Source of the DNA: Streptomyces sp. NBS 14/10
Lineage (GTDB): Bacteria > Actinomycetota > Actinomycetes > Streptomycetales > Streptomycetaceae
NCBI RefSeq assembly: GCF_002224125.1
Contig: NZ_NCSM01000042.1
Span: forward strand, 127,223-191,222
Direction of reading: 5' to 3'
DNA: 64,000 nt
Shown: positions 9,910-16,550 of the stretch, one piece after another
Layout of the letters: every line of letters starts with the position of its first letter
How positions within the stretch are numbered: the stretch's first letter is position 1
Made by a program: the position numbers and the translations under genes
The notes under the pieces: generated by a model
The model's input: only the letters and a program-made list of their open reading frames with translations
What the model was told of the DNA's origin: nothing
The model's database searches: none

Positions 9910-10893
9910 CTAGTACCAGCGCACCAGTGCCGCGGCGGCGTTCATACCGCCGCCGATGGAGGCCAGCAGGAGGATTTCCCCTCGCTCCAGGGGCCGGTCC
10001 CGGTCTGCCGCACACAGAGTGACGGGAATGGAGGCGCCCGCGGTGTTCCCCAGGTGGGGAGCGGTGAGCGGCATACGCTTACGGTCGATTCCCGTCATAT
10101 CGGCGAAGGACTCCAACAGGCGGGGGTTCGCCTGATGGAAGATGAACCGGTCAATTCCTCCCAGACTCAACCCGGCGTCGTCCAGGACCTGGTCCACGAT
10201 CTTGGGCAGAGTCGTGTGCACATACTGCCGGATCGCACGCCCGTCCATCTTCAGGAAATTCTGCCCGGATTGGAGCGCGGTCCGATCGAGCGGCAGGGCC
10301 GTGCCGCCGGCCGGCACTCCGACGAGATGGTGGAGGGCGCCATCGCTGATGGTCCGCATGGCCAGCAGTCCGTAGCCCTCCGGTACGGGGCCGAGCAGCA
10401 CGGCTCCGGCACCGTCCCCGAAGAGGCTCACGGTGCTCCGGTCGGTGCGGTCCATGATGGTGGAGAACATATCGGCGCCCACCACCAGCACATGTTCGGT
10501 ATCCGGCGACGCCGACCGCAGACCGTCGGCGACGGCCATGCCGTACAGGAAGCCACTGCACACCGCGTTGACATCGAAGGCCGGCATGACGCGCAGCCCG
10601 AGTTTGTGCTGCACGATGGCTGCCGTCGCCGGCTGGGGCACATCGGGCGTACAGGTGGTCAGTATCAGAGCGTCGATCAGCTCCGCGGCGCCGTCGCATT
10701 CGGAGAAGATCTGCCGCACCGCGCGCACCGCGAGATCCGAGGTGGCCGTTCCGGTGCTCGCATACCGTCTCTCGAGAATTCCCGTGCGTTCGTGGATCCA
10801 TTCCTCCGATACGCCGGCCCATTCGGCTATCTGATCGTTTCCGACCACGCGATCGGGTACATGAGATCCGATGCTGATGATCCCTGTGGGCAT
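9910..10893 (-). CDS. Beta-ketoacyl-ACP synthase III-like (FabH-like) condensing enzyme
   Basis: 327 residues from ATG 10893 (MPTGIISIG), the normal FabH length. The thiolase-fold catalytic triad is intact: Cys112 in NAVCSGF, His253 in FHQANPRLL and Asn283 in LGNTAGAS. These enzymes perform decarboxylative condensation of an acyl-CoA with malonyl-ACP, or act as acyltransferases in secondary metabolism. It is the first gene of the leftward unit, 104 bp ahead of the NRPS, so it probably makes or transfers the acyl group used by the NRPS starter condensation domain (inference). The frame stays open to a GTG at 11010; the extra 39 codons have mixed codon bias, so a longer N-terminus cannot be excluded. 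Confidence 0.85.
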   Translation of the reverse strand: MPTGIISIGSHVPDRVVGNDQIAEWAGVSEEWIHERTGILERRYASTGTATSDLAVRAVRQIFSECDGAAELIDALILTTCTPDVPQPATAAIVQHKLGLRVMPAFDVNAVCSGFLYGMAVADGLRSASPDTEHVLVVGADMFSTIMDRTDRSTVSLFGDGAGAVLLGPVPEGYGLLAMRTISDGALHHLVGVPAGGTALPLDRTALQSGQNFLKMDGRAIRQYVHTTLPKIVDQVLDDAGLSLGGIDRFIFHQANPRLLESFADMTGIDRKRMPLTAPHLGNTAGASIPVTLCAADRDRPLERGEILLLASIGGGMNAAAALVRWY

Positions 10894-11010
10894 GGGGAAA
10901 TCCAGTTCGTCGATGGCCAGGCGGCGCGCATGGCGGCCCTGGCCCAGGGAAGGAAAACAGGAATCGCGCTGTTCCTTGAATTTCTTCTCGTCGACAGTCG
11001 GCGGACTCAC

Positions 11011-11368
11011 ATGGAAAGGGATGCCTCGACGGAGGGAAGCTTAGCCTGCGCCAGAGAAATCAGTCACTGTGACGTGCACCACTTTATTCCTCCGATGAAC
11101 GGTGGCCCATAGTCCGTTTTCAGTCCCCGTCACTTCAAACTGACATAGTTCTGCCATACATGGATTTCCGGGTCAACGTAAAACGGCGTCAGTTACGGCT
11201 GAAAATGCGCGAGGGCACGGCACCCTACCCCGGCAGCCCCCGTCGGACGGGCTCTTGAGGTACGGCCGAAGGTCCCCGGGGCCCACCCGCGATGTCACAT
11301 CCAGGGCCTCCCGGTCCGTCCAGAAGTCGGTGATGCATCAGATGCCGCACTTCGAAAGGGACAGAAAA
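11011..11368. other. Divergent intergenic region between the FabH-like and MMPL genes
   Basis: About 360 bp with lower GC than its surroundings, from which the leftward biosynthetic unit and the rightward exporter diverge. It must hold both promoters, but I see no clear -35/-10 pairs. Interrupted TTTTCAG and CTGAAAA tracts (near 11118 and 11199) face each other and could be part of a regulator site; this is weak. The exporter start is preceded by GAAAGGGA. Confidence 0.5.
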
Positions 11369-13609
11369 ATGCTTGACAGGCTGGCCAGACTGGTCATCCG
11401 GCGCCGAGTGGCGGTTCTTGTGGTGAGTCTCGTACTCGCCGTGGCCGGAGGAATCGCGAGTACGACCCTCTTCAGCAAATTGGCCGCGGGCGGGTTCGAC
11501 GACCCGCACTCGGAGTCCGGACGCGCCGTCAAGATGCTCTCCGACACGTTCGGCCAAGGCCAGCCCAACCTCACCGTGCTCGTCACCGTCGACGGCAGGG
11601 TGGACGATCCCGCCGCCCGGACCGCCGCCGGCGAGCTCACCCGGGAGCTGAGCAAGGAGCCCGGAGTCGAGAACGTCACCTCTTACTGGACGGCGGGCAA
11701 ACCGCCCCGGATGAAGAGCAGAAACGGCGATGCGGCCCTGATCACCGGCACGGTGACCGGCGACGACTCCACGGCGCAGAAGCGCGTGGCCGAGCTGGCC
11801 GATGCCTACGAGGGCGAACGAGCCGGTCTCGACGTGACGTTCGGCGGCAATACGAAGTTCCAGGCCGAGTTTCTGGAGCAGGGCCAGAAGGACGCCCAGA
11901 CCGGCGAGATCATCGCCATCCCCCTCACTCTGGTCGTGCTGGTCTTCGTCTTCGGAAGTCTGATGGCCGCCGCCCTTCCGCTGATCGTCGCCATCGTCGC
12001 GATGATGCTCTCCATGGGGCTGATGTGGCTCCTGGCGGAGATGACGGCCGTCGGATCCCTCTCCGCAAGCGTCGTGACCCTGCTGGGTCTGGGGCTCGCG
12101 ATCGACTACAGCCTGCTCTTCGTCAACCGCTACCGGGAGGAACTGGCCTCCGGGAAGCAGACCGAGGAGGCGCTGCGGGCGACGATGACCTCGGCCGGGC
12201 GGACGGTGCTCTTCTCGACGCTCACGGTGGCGGTGGCCTCCAGCTCCATGGTGTGGTTTCCGCTTCTGGCCGTACGGTCCATGGGCTACGCGGGCGCGCT
12301 GACCGCGGTGCTGTCCGGTGCGGCCGCGCTGCTCGTGCTCCCCTCGGTGCTCGCCATGCTGGGTGACCGGATCGAGCGCGGCCGGGTCATCGGCCGCAAG
12401 AAGCGCGCCGCCGGGGCCGCGGAGGGCGACGGTGCCGCCGCGAACGGGTTCTGGCACCGCCTGGCGACGCTGGTGATGCGGCGTCCCCTGCCGATCGCCA
12501 CGGCGGTCACGCTCTTTCTGCTGCTGCTCGGCGCACCGTTCCTCGGCATCAACATCGGCATGCCGGACGAGCGCGTGATGCCGGAGTCGTCGTCCGCGCG
12601 CCGGGTCGCCACCGCCGTCAAGGAGGACTTCGTCGGCAGCGGGCAGAACGCGCTGGTGGTGATCGCGCCCGAGGGCGGATCGGACGAGAAGGCCGTCGAG
12701 GGGTACGCGAAGCGGTTGTCATCGCTGCCCGGTGTCGCCGCGGTGCGCACCTCCACCGGAAGCTACGCGGAAGGCGACCTCGCCACCCCCACTGACCAGC
12801 AGTCACGCGGCTTCGCCGCCAAGGGCGCCGTCTACTTCTCGGTGATGCCGGCGTCGGACAGCCCGGACGAGGCCGGGCAGATCGTCGGCGAGATCAGGGA
12901 CAGCGAGGCGCCGTTCGATGTCCTGGTGGGCGGTATGGCGGCCACCAACGAGGACGCGGCGTCCGCTCTGGTGGAGTGGCTGCCGTACGCGCTGGGCACA
13001 CTGCTGCTCGCGATGCTGGTGCTGCTGTTCCTGGTCACCGGGAGCGTTCTGCTGCCCTTCCTGGCCGTGGTGCTCAGCCTGCTCAGCCTGACGGCGACGT
13101 TCGGAGCGCTGGTGTGGGTGTTCCAGGACGGCCATCTGGCGGGGCTGTTCGGCGGTTTCACCGTGACCGGCAATATCGCGGCGACGATCCCGGTGATCCT
13201 CTTCGGCCTCGCCTTCGGTCTGGCCATGGACTACCAGGTGTTTCTGCTGTCCCGTATGCGGGAGGAGTACGAGCTGACGGGTTCCCCGACGAAGGCCGTG
13301 ACCCATGCTCTGGAGCACACAGGTCGGATCGTGACCGCCGCCGCGGTGGCCATTTCGATCGTCTTCCTCGCGTTCACGGCGTCGGACATCTCCCTGGTGA
13401 AGGCGTACGGTGTCGGGCTTCCGCTCGCAGTCCTGATGGACGCGACGCTCATCCGCGGTGTGCTGCTCCCCGCCGCGATGCGGCTGGGCGGCGGGGCCAC
13501 CTGGTGGGCGCCGCCGCGGCTTCGGCGGCTGCACGCCCGCCTCGGCCTGCGGGAGGAGGCACACCCGTCACGGCCGCGGAAGGAGCGGGAGCAGACGCCG
13601 GCCGGCTGA
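11369..13609 (+). CDS. MMPL/RND-family membrane transporter
   Basis: 746 residues in two repeats, each with one transmembrane helix, a periplasmic loop and five further helices. The first loop opens with the GGFDDPHSES segment characteristic of actinobacterial MMPL proteins. Helix-rich blocks lie at about 10-30, 185-340, 380-400 and 550-710, with conserved GLGLAIDYSLLFVNRYREE and GLAFGLAMDYQVFLLSRMRE (the Asp-Tyr pairs of the proton relay). Proteins of this family export lipids and lipopeptides using the proton gradient. It is divergent from the FabH/NRPS unit, so it probably exports the NRPS product. ATG 11369 was chosen for the family-typical N-terminus and the upstream AAAGGG; the frame is open to 11255. 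Confidence 0.9.
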   Translation: MLDRLARLVIRRRVAVLVVSLVLAVAGGIASTTLFSKLAAGGFDDPHSESGRAVKMLSDTFGQGQPNLTVLVTVDGRVDDPAARTAAGELTRELSKEPGVENVTSYWTAGKPPRMKSRNGDAALITGTVTGDDSTAQKRVAELADAYEGERAGLDVTFGGNTKFQAEFLEQGQKDAQTGEIIAIPLTLVVLVFVFGSLMAAALPLIVAIVAMMLSMGLMWLLAEMTAVGSLSASVVTLLGLGLAIDYSLLFVNRYREELASGKQTEEALRATMTSAGRTVLFSTLTVAVASSSMVWFPLLAVRSMGYAGALTAVLSGAAALLVLPSVLAMLGDRIERGRVIGRKKRAAGAAEGDGAAANGFWHRLATLVMRRPLPIATAVTLFLLLLGAPFLGINIGMPDERVMPESSSARRVATAVKEDFVGSGQNALVVIAPEGGSDEKAVEGYAKRLSSLPGVAAVRTSTGSYAEGDLATPTDQQSRGFAAKGAVYFSVMPASDSPDEAGQIVGEIRDSEAPFDVLVGGMAATNEDAASALVEWLPYALGTLLLAMLVLLFLVTGSVLLPFLAVVLSLLSLTATFGALVWVFQDGHLAGLFGGFTVTGNIAATIPVILFGLAFGLAMDYQVFLLSRMREEYELTGSPTKAVTHALEHTGRIVTAAAVAISIVFLAFTASDISLVKAYGVGLPLAVLMDATLIRGVLLPAAMRLGGGATWWAPPRLRRLHARLGLREEAHPSRPRKEREQTPAG

Positions 13610-13641
13610 CCGCCGACCGGCGTGAGCGGCTCCCGGTCAGC
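13605..13641. terminator. Possible bidirectional terminator
   Basis: An 8-bp inverted repeat, GCTGACCG (13605-13612) and CGGTCAGC (13634-13641), lies between the convergent MMPL and metalloprotease genes. The loop is long (21 nt) and there is no T-tract, so support is moderate. Confidence 0.4.
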
Positions 13642-13647
13642 GGTGGC

Positions 13648-14367
13648 TCAGGACAGGAAACTGCCGTACGGGCCGTTCAGGATCCCGTTCTTCTGGGACT
13701 GGTTGAAGTGACAGTTCGGGTAGTCGTAGAACGACGCGGACATCGGTGTGCCGTCGGTGAACGTGGAGTCGGGCAGACCCAAGGCATGGCCCAGCTCGTG
13801 CACCATGCCGCCGTACCACCGGTTCATATTGCCGTTGGTACCGGCGGCACCGTCGGCGTCGTGACCGCTGAGGATCACCCAGCCGCCGCCACCGCCGCCA
13901 CCGGAGACGTTCTGCTGCTCGGCGCTGATCTCGCCGACGCACAGCCAGCGCGAGTCCGGGGCGTTGAGAGCCAGCTTGCGCATCAGCTCCTGCTGCATGT
14001 TGAAGACCACCCACCAGTACGGGTCGTCGCCGTTCCGCGTGTTCTCGTACCAGGCCCGGTTGTGGTCGCCGTTGACCACCTCGACCGCCGGGTTGTTCAG
14101 CGTGAAGGTCTTGCCGAGTTCCTGGCGGTAGTAGCGCTGTGCCTCCTTCATCACATTGGTGATGCCATCGGGGTAACGCTGGTCGAGTGCCACATCCGTG
14201 GGCTTGAGCCAGAACACTCGCACGGTCTTGGACGGCGGGGCGGCGGCCGAACGCGCCGTCGCCTCCGTCGCCGCCTCGGCGACCCCCGTCAACACCCCGG
14301 AGCCCAACGCTGCCATCCCCGCGGTCGCGGTCAGCACCGCGCGGCGCGTCATCTTGCGACTATCCAC
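13648..14367 (-). CDS. Tat-exported snapalysin-like zinc metalloprotease
   Basis: 239 residues. A twin-arginine signal (MTRRAVLTATAGMAALGSG) is followed by an Ala-rich region. The catalytic domain has the metzincin site VHELGHALGLPD (HExxHxxGxxD) and a Met-turn (TPMSASFYD), the pattern of MEROPS M7 snapalysins, small extracellular proteases of Streptomyces. The start is set at GTG 14367, which has a perfect AGGAGG six bases upstream, giving MDSRKMTRRAVLT; the ATG at 14352 and an upstream ATG lack a ribosome site. The protein is somewhat longer than classical snapalysin and holds a seven-glycine run before the active site. A strong dyad lies upstream (14422-14450). Confidence 0.85.
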   Translation of the reverse strand: MDSRKMTRRAVLTATAGMAALGSGVLTGVAEAATEATARSAAAPPSKTVRVFWLKPTDVALDQRYPDGITNVMKEAQRYYRQELGKTFTLNNPAVEVVNGDHNRAWYENTRNGDDPYWWVVFNMQQELMRKLALNAPDSRWLCVGEISAEQQNVSGGGGGGGWVILSGHDADGAAGTNGNMNRWYGGMVHELGHALGLPDSTFTDGTPMSASFYDYPNCHFNQSQKNGILNGPYGSFLS

Positions 14368-14373
14368 CGAACA

Positions 14374-14379
14374 CCTCCT
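14374..14379 (-). promoter_or_regulatory. Ribosome binding site fixing the metalloprotease start
   Basis: AGGAGG on the minus strand, six bases before GTG 14367. It is the only good Shine-Dalgarno near the candidate starts. Confidence 0.85.
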
Positions 14380-14421
14380 CGATGAACCAGTACATGACAA
14401 GACGAAGCTAGCACCAACTTA

Positions 14422-14450
14422 CGGTATTGCGAATATCGTTCGAAATACCG
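14422..14450. promoter_or_regulatory. 29-bp dyad, likely operator of the metalloprotease gene
   Basis: Outer arms CGGTATT (14422-14428) and AATACCG (14444-14450) enclose inner arms CGAA (14430-14433) and TTCG (14439-14442) around a five-base centre; 11 of 14 position pairs are complementary. It lies about 55 bp upstream of the metalloprotease GTG in an AT-richer intergenic region, where a repressor or activator would bind. The binding protein is unknown. Confidence 0.6.
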
Positions 14451-14462
14451 AAAACGCCTGGA

Positions 14463-14514
14463 CGGCGGGGCCTTAACGGACACCTTCGAAGAAGGTGTGC
14501 CCGAAGCCCCGCCG
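14463..14514. terminator. Two-tier hairpin downstream of the P450 gene
   Basis: An inner hairpin, ACACCTTC (14480-14487), loop GAA, GAAGGTGT (14491-14498), is nested inside an outer pair CGGCGGGGC (14463-14471) and GCCCCGCCG (14506-14514). It begins 15 bp after the end of the leftward P450 gene and is a convincing GC-rich terminator. Confidence 0.7.
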
Positions 14515-14528
14515 CCCCGGAGCGCGGG

Positions 14529-15794
14529 TCAGCCCAGAGCGGGGGTGAACTCCACCGGGAGGGCCGCGATGCCCCGCAACCAGATGGAGGACCGCCACAC
14601 AAGCTCCTCGGGCGCCACGGCCAGCAACACATCCGGCAGCCGGTCGAGCAGCACCTCGATCGCCGTCATGGCGATCACCTCGGCCAGCTCCCGGGCCGGC
14701 ACCGGGCAGCTGTGCTCGCCGTGGCTGAACGACATATGGGCCTGGTTGCCCGTCGTGCCGGCCCGGAAATCCGGCCGTACGCTCGGATCCGCGTTGGCCG
14801 CCGCGAGGCCCAGAACCAGACAGTCGCCCTTCTTGATGCGCTGTCCGCCGAGGGTGGTGTCCTCGGCGGCCCAGCGCCCGATGAAGGCGGGAACCGGGGT
14901 GTTCTCCCACAGCACCTCGTTCAGCGCCTGGCCGATGCTGCGCCGCCCGCCTGACATGGTGACCGCGAACCGCTCGTCCGTCAGCATCAGCCCCAGCGCG
15001 TTGCCGATCCAGTCGGTCGTGCTCTGATGGCTGGCGTACACCGTGCCGATCAGATCGTTGACGATCTCCTCGTCGGTGAGCGCCGCCCGGTGCGCCGCCA
15101 TCTGCGCCGGGATGCCCGGCATACCGGGGTTGCTCCGCACCTCGGCCATCAGCGTCACCATGCGGTTGTGCACCCGCTGGTACGCGGCCACGCTGCCCTC
15201 GTTGGCGCTGACCATCTCGACCGTGTCGCGCTGGATGGCCACCGCCGTGTCCGGGGCCAGGCCGAACAGCCGGGTCACCACCCGGATCGGCACCTGGCTG
15301 GCGTAGTCGGCCACCAGCTCGGCGCGGCCACTGCCCGCGAAGGTGTCGATCAGCTCGTCGGCCACGCGCTCGGACTCGGCGCGCAACTCGAACTGGTCCA
15401 CCGACGCCAATGCGTCGAACATCGCCTCGGCCCGCCGCACGTGCTCGGCGCCCTCGGCGAACAGCATGGTCGGCCGGTAGCCGACGAACGGCATCAGCGG
15501 CCAGTCGGCCGGGATGTACTCCCATGCGTGCCACCGGCGCGAGTCACGGGCGAAGAGCGTGGGATCGGAGGTGACACGGTGCAACTCCCGGTAGCCGAGC
15601 ACAAGCCAGGCGGGGATGTCGCCGTCGAGCAGGATCGGCGCCACCGCGCCATGGTCCCGGCGCAACCGCCGGTAGAGCTCCGCCGGGTCGGCCTGAAGCT
15701 CCTCGGTGTGCATCCGTACGGCGCCGGGGTGCGCCGGGCAGCCGGTGAGAGACGATGGGCCGTCGACCGGCGAGGGGTGGTGCACGTTCGTCAC
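14529..15794 (-). CDS. Cytochrome P450 lacking the ExxR arginine (CYP157-like)
   Basis: 421 residues from GTG 15794 (GGAG eight bases upstream). The haem-binding loop FSHGEHSCPV places the thiolate ligand at Cys363. Three hallmarks are altered. The K-helix ExxR is E293-V-L-W296, with Trp for Arg. The I-helix reads ASHQSTT (254-260), where the usual acid is Gln and the first Thr is Ser. The Gly/Ala two residues after the cysteine is Val. Streptomyces CYP157 proteins are known to lack the ExxR arginine, so this is probably a CYP157 relative rather than a decayed gene; the frame is fully intact. It stands alone, with its own terminator. Substrate and redox partner are unknown. Confidence 0.85.
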   Translation of the reverse strand: MTNVHHPSPVDGPSSLTGCPAHPGAVRMHTEELQADPAELYRRLRRDHGAVAPILLDGDIPAWLVLGYRELHRVTSDPTLFARDSRRWHAWEYIPADWPLMPFVGYRPTMLFAEGAEHVRRAEAMFDALASVDQFELRAESERVADELIDTFAGSGRAELVADYASQVPIRVVTRLFGLAPDTAVAIQRDTVEMVSANEGSVAAYQRVHNRMVTLMAEVRSNPGMPGIPAQMAAHRAALTDEEIVNDLIGTVYASHQSTTDWIGNALGLMLTDERFAVTMSGGRRSIGQALNEVLWENTPVPAFIGRWAAEDTTLGGQRIKKGDCLVLGLAAANADPSVRPDFRAGTTGNQAHMSFSHGEHSCPVPARELAEVIAMTAIEVLLDRLPDVLLAVAPEELVWRSSIWLRGIAALPVEFTPALG

Positions 15795-15933
15795 GCTGTC
15801 AGCTCCGGGGCGAAGGAGGCGGGAAGTCCAGGGAGTATACGTACAGGTGAGCCGGTCGTCAGCGGCTGAACCTCCCGCAATGACGTCCCGCCATGAGAAC
15901 CCGCGACTTTCCACGCACGGTAATCTCGGCGAG

Positions 15934-16431
15934 ATGAACGACCCCTCCCCCATCGGCCCCTTGGACATCCTTACGGCGCTCGGCGCGCCGTTCCGGCTGC
16001 ATGAGCACCCCGACGCTCTCGGCTCCCTGGAGGCGTGCGCCGCGCTGGGTGTTCCGCTGGAGCAGACCGTCAAGACCCTCGCCTTCGTCACCCCCGAGGA
16101 CCAACTCCTGCTGGCGGCGCTGCCCGGCCACGCACGGTTGCGGTACGGCGCGCTGGCCCGTGCGGCCGGGATCCGCCGCGCCGATCTGTCCCCGGCCGGG
16201 GCCGACCGGCTGGCGCGGGCGGGGATGCGGCCCGGCGGGGTCTGCCCCGTGTCCGCGGACCGGGCCGCGGCGGTGGTGTTCGACGAGACCATAAGCGGCC
16301 TGGGGCGGGTGCACTGCGGCAGCGGCCGGCCCGACAGCAGCATCGAGATCGATACGGCGGATCTCATGGCCGCCGTCCCCACAGCCGTGAGCGCGCCGAT
16401 CGCCGACCTCCCGACCAACCAACCGGCGTAA
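15934..16431 (+). CDS. YbaK/EbsC-type aminoacyl-tRNA editing domain protein
   Basis: 165 residues forming a single YbaK/ProX-like domain. Family features are the N-terminal helix with LEACAALGVPLEQTVKTLAF (the conserved Lys of the deacylase pocket) and the C-terminal substrate loop with GSGRPDSSIEID. Such stand-alone domains hydrolyse mischarged tRNAs such as Cys- or Ala-tRNA(Pro), or related aminoacyl-tRNAs. It is divergent from the P450 gene. ATG 15934 is chosen for family length; an in-frame ATG at 15880 lacks a ribosome site. Confidence 0.8.
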   Translation: MNDPSPIGPLDILTALGAPFRLHEHPDALGSLEACAALGVPLEQTVKTLAFVTPEDQLLLAALPGHARLRYGALARAAGIRRADLSPAGADRLARAGMRPGGVCPVSADRAAAVVFDETISGLGRVHCGSGRPDSSIEIDTADLMAAVPTAVSAPIADLPTNQPA

Positions 16432-16485
16432 CCGACCGCGCCACGCCGGATCAGCTCCAGGCGTTGCCGGTGGGCGCGGCGTCCT

Positions 16486-16530
16486 CGGCCTGCCCGCGCG
16501 AGTCCCGATGGGCCAAGCGCGGGCAGGCCG
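16486..16530. terminator. Strong bidirectional hairpin terminator
   Basis: A perfect 14-bp stem, CGGCCTGCCCGCGC (16486-16499) and GCGCGGGCAGGCCG (16517-16530), with a 17-nt loop and CCTTTCCT following. It lies between the convergent YbaK-like and GH85 genes and can end both transcripts. Confidence 0.8.
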
Positions 16531-16550
16531 CCTTTCCTCCGCTACGCGCT

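Noticed and set aside
1425..13609. MbtH-like helper gene in the NRPS locus
   Set aside because: No short open frame with the MbtH NxExQ...W pattern was seen around the cluster.
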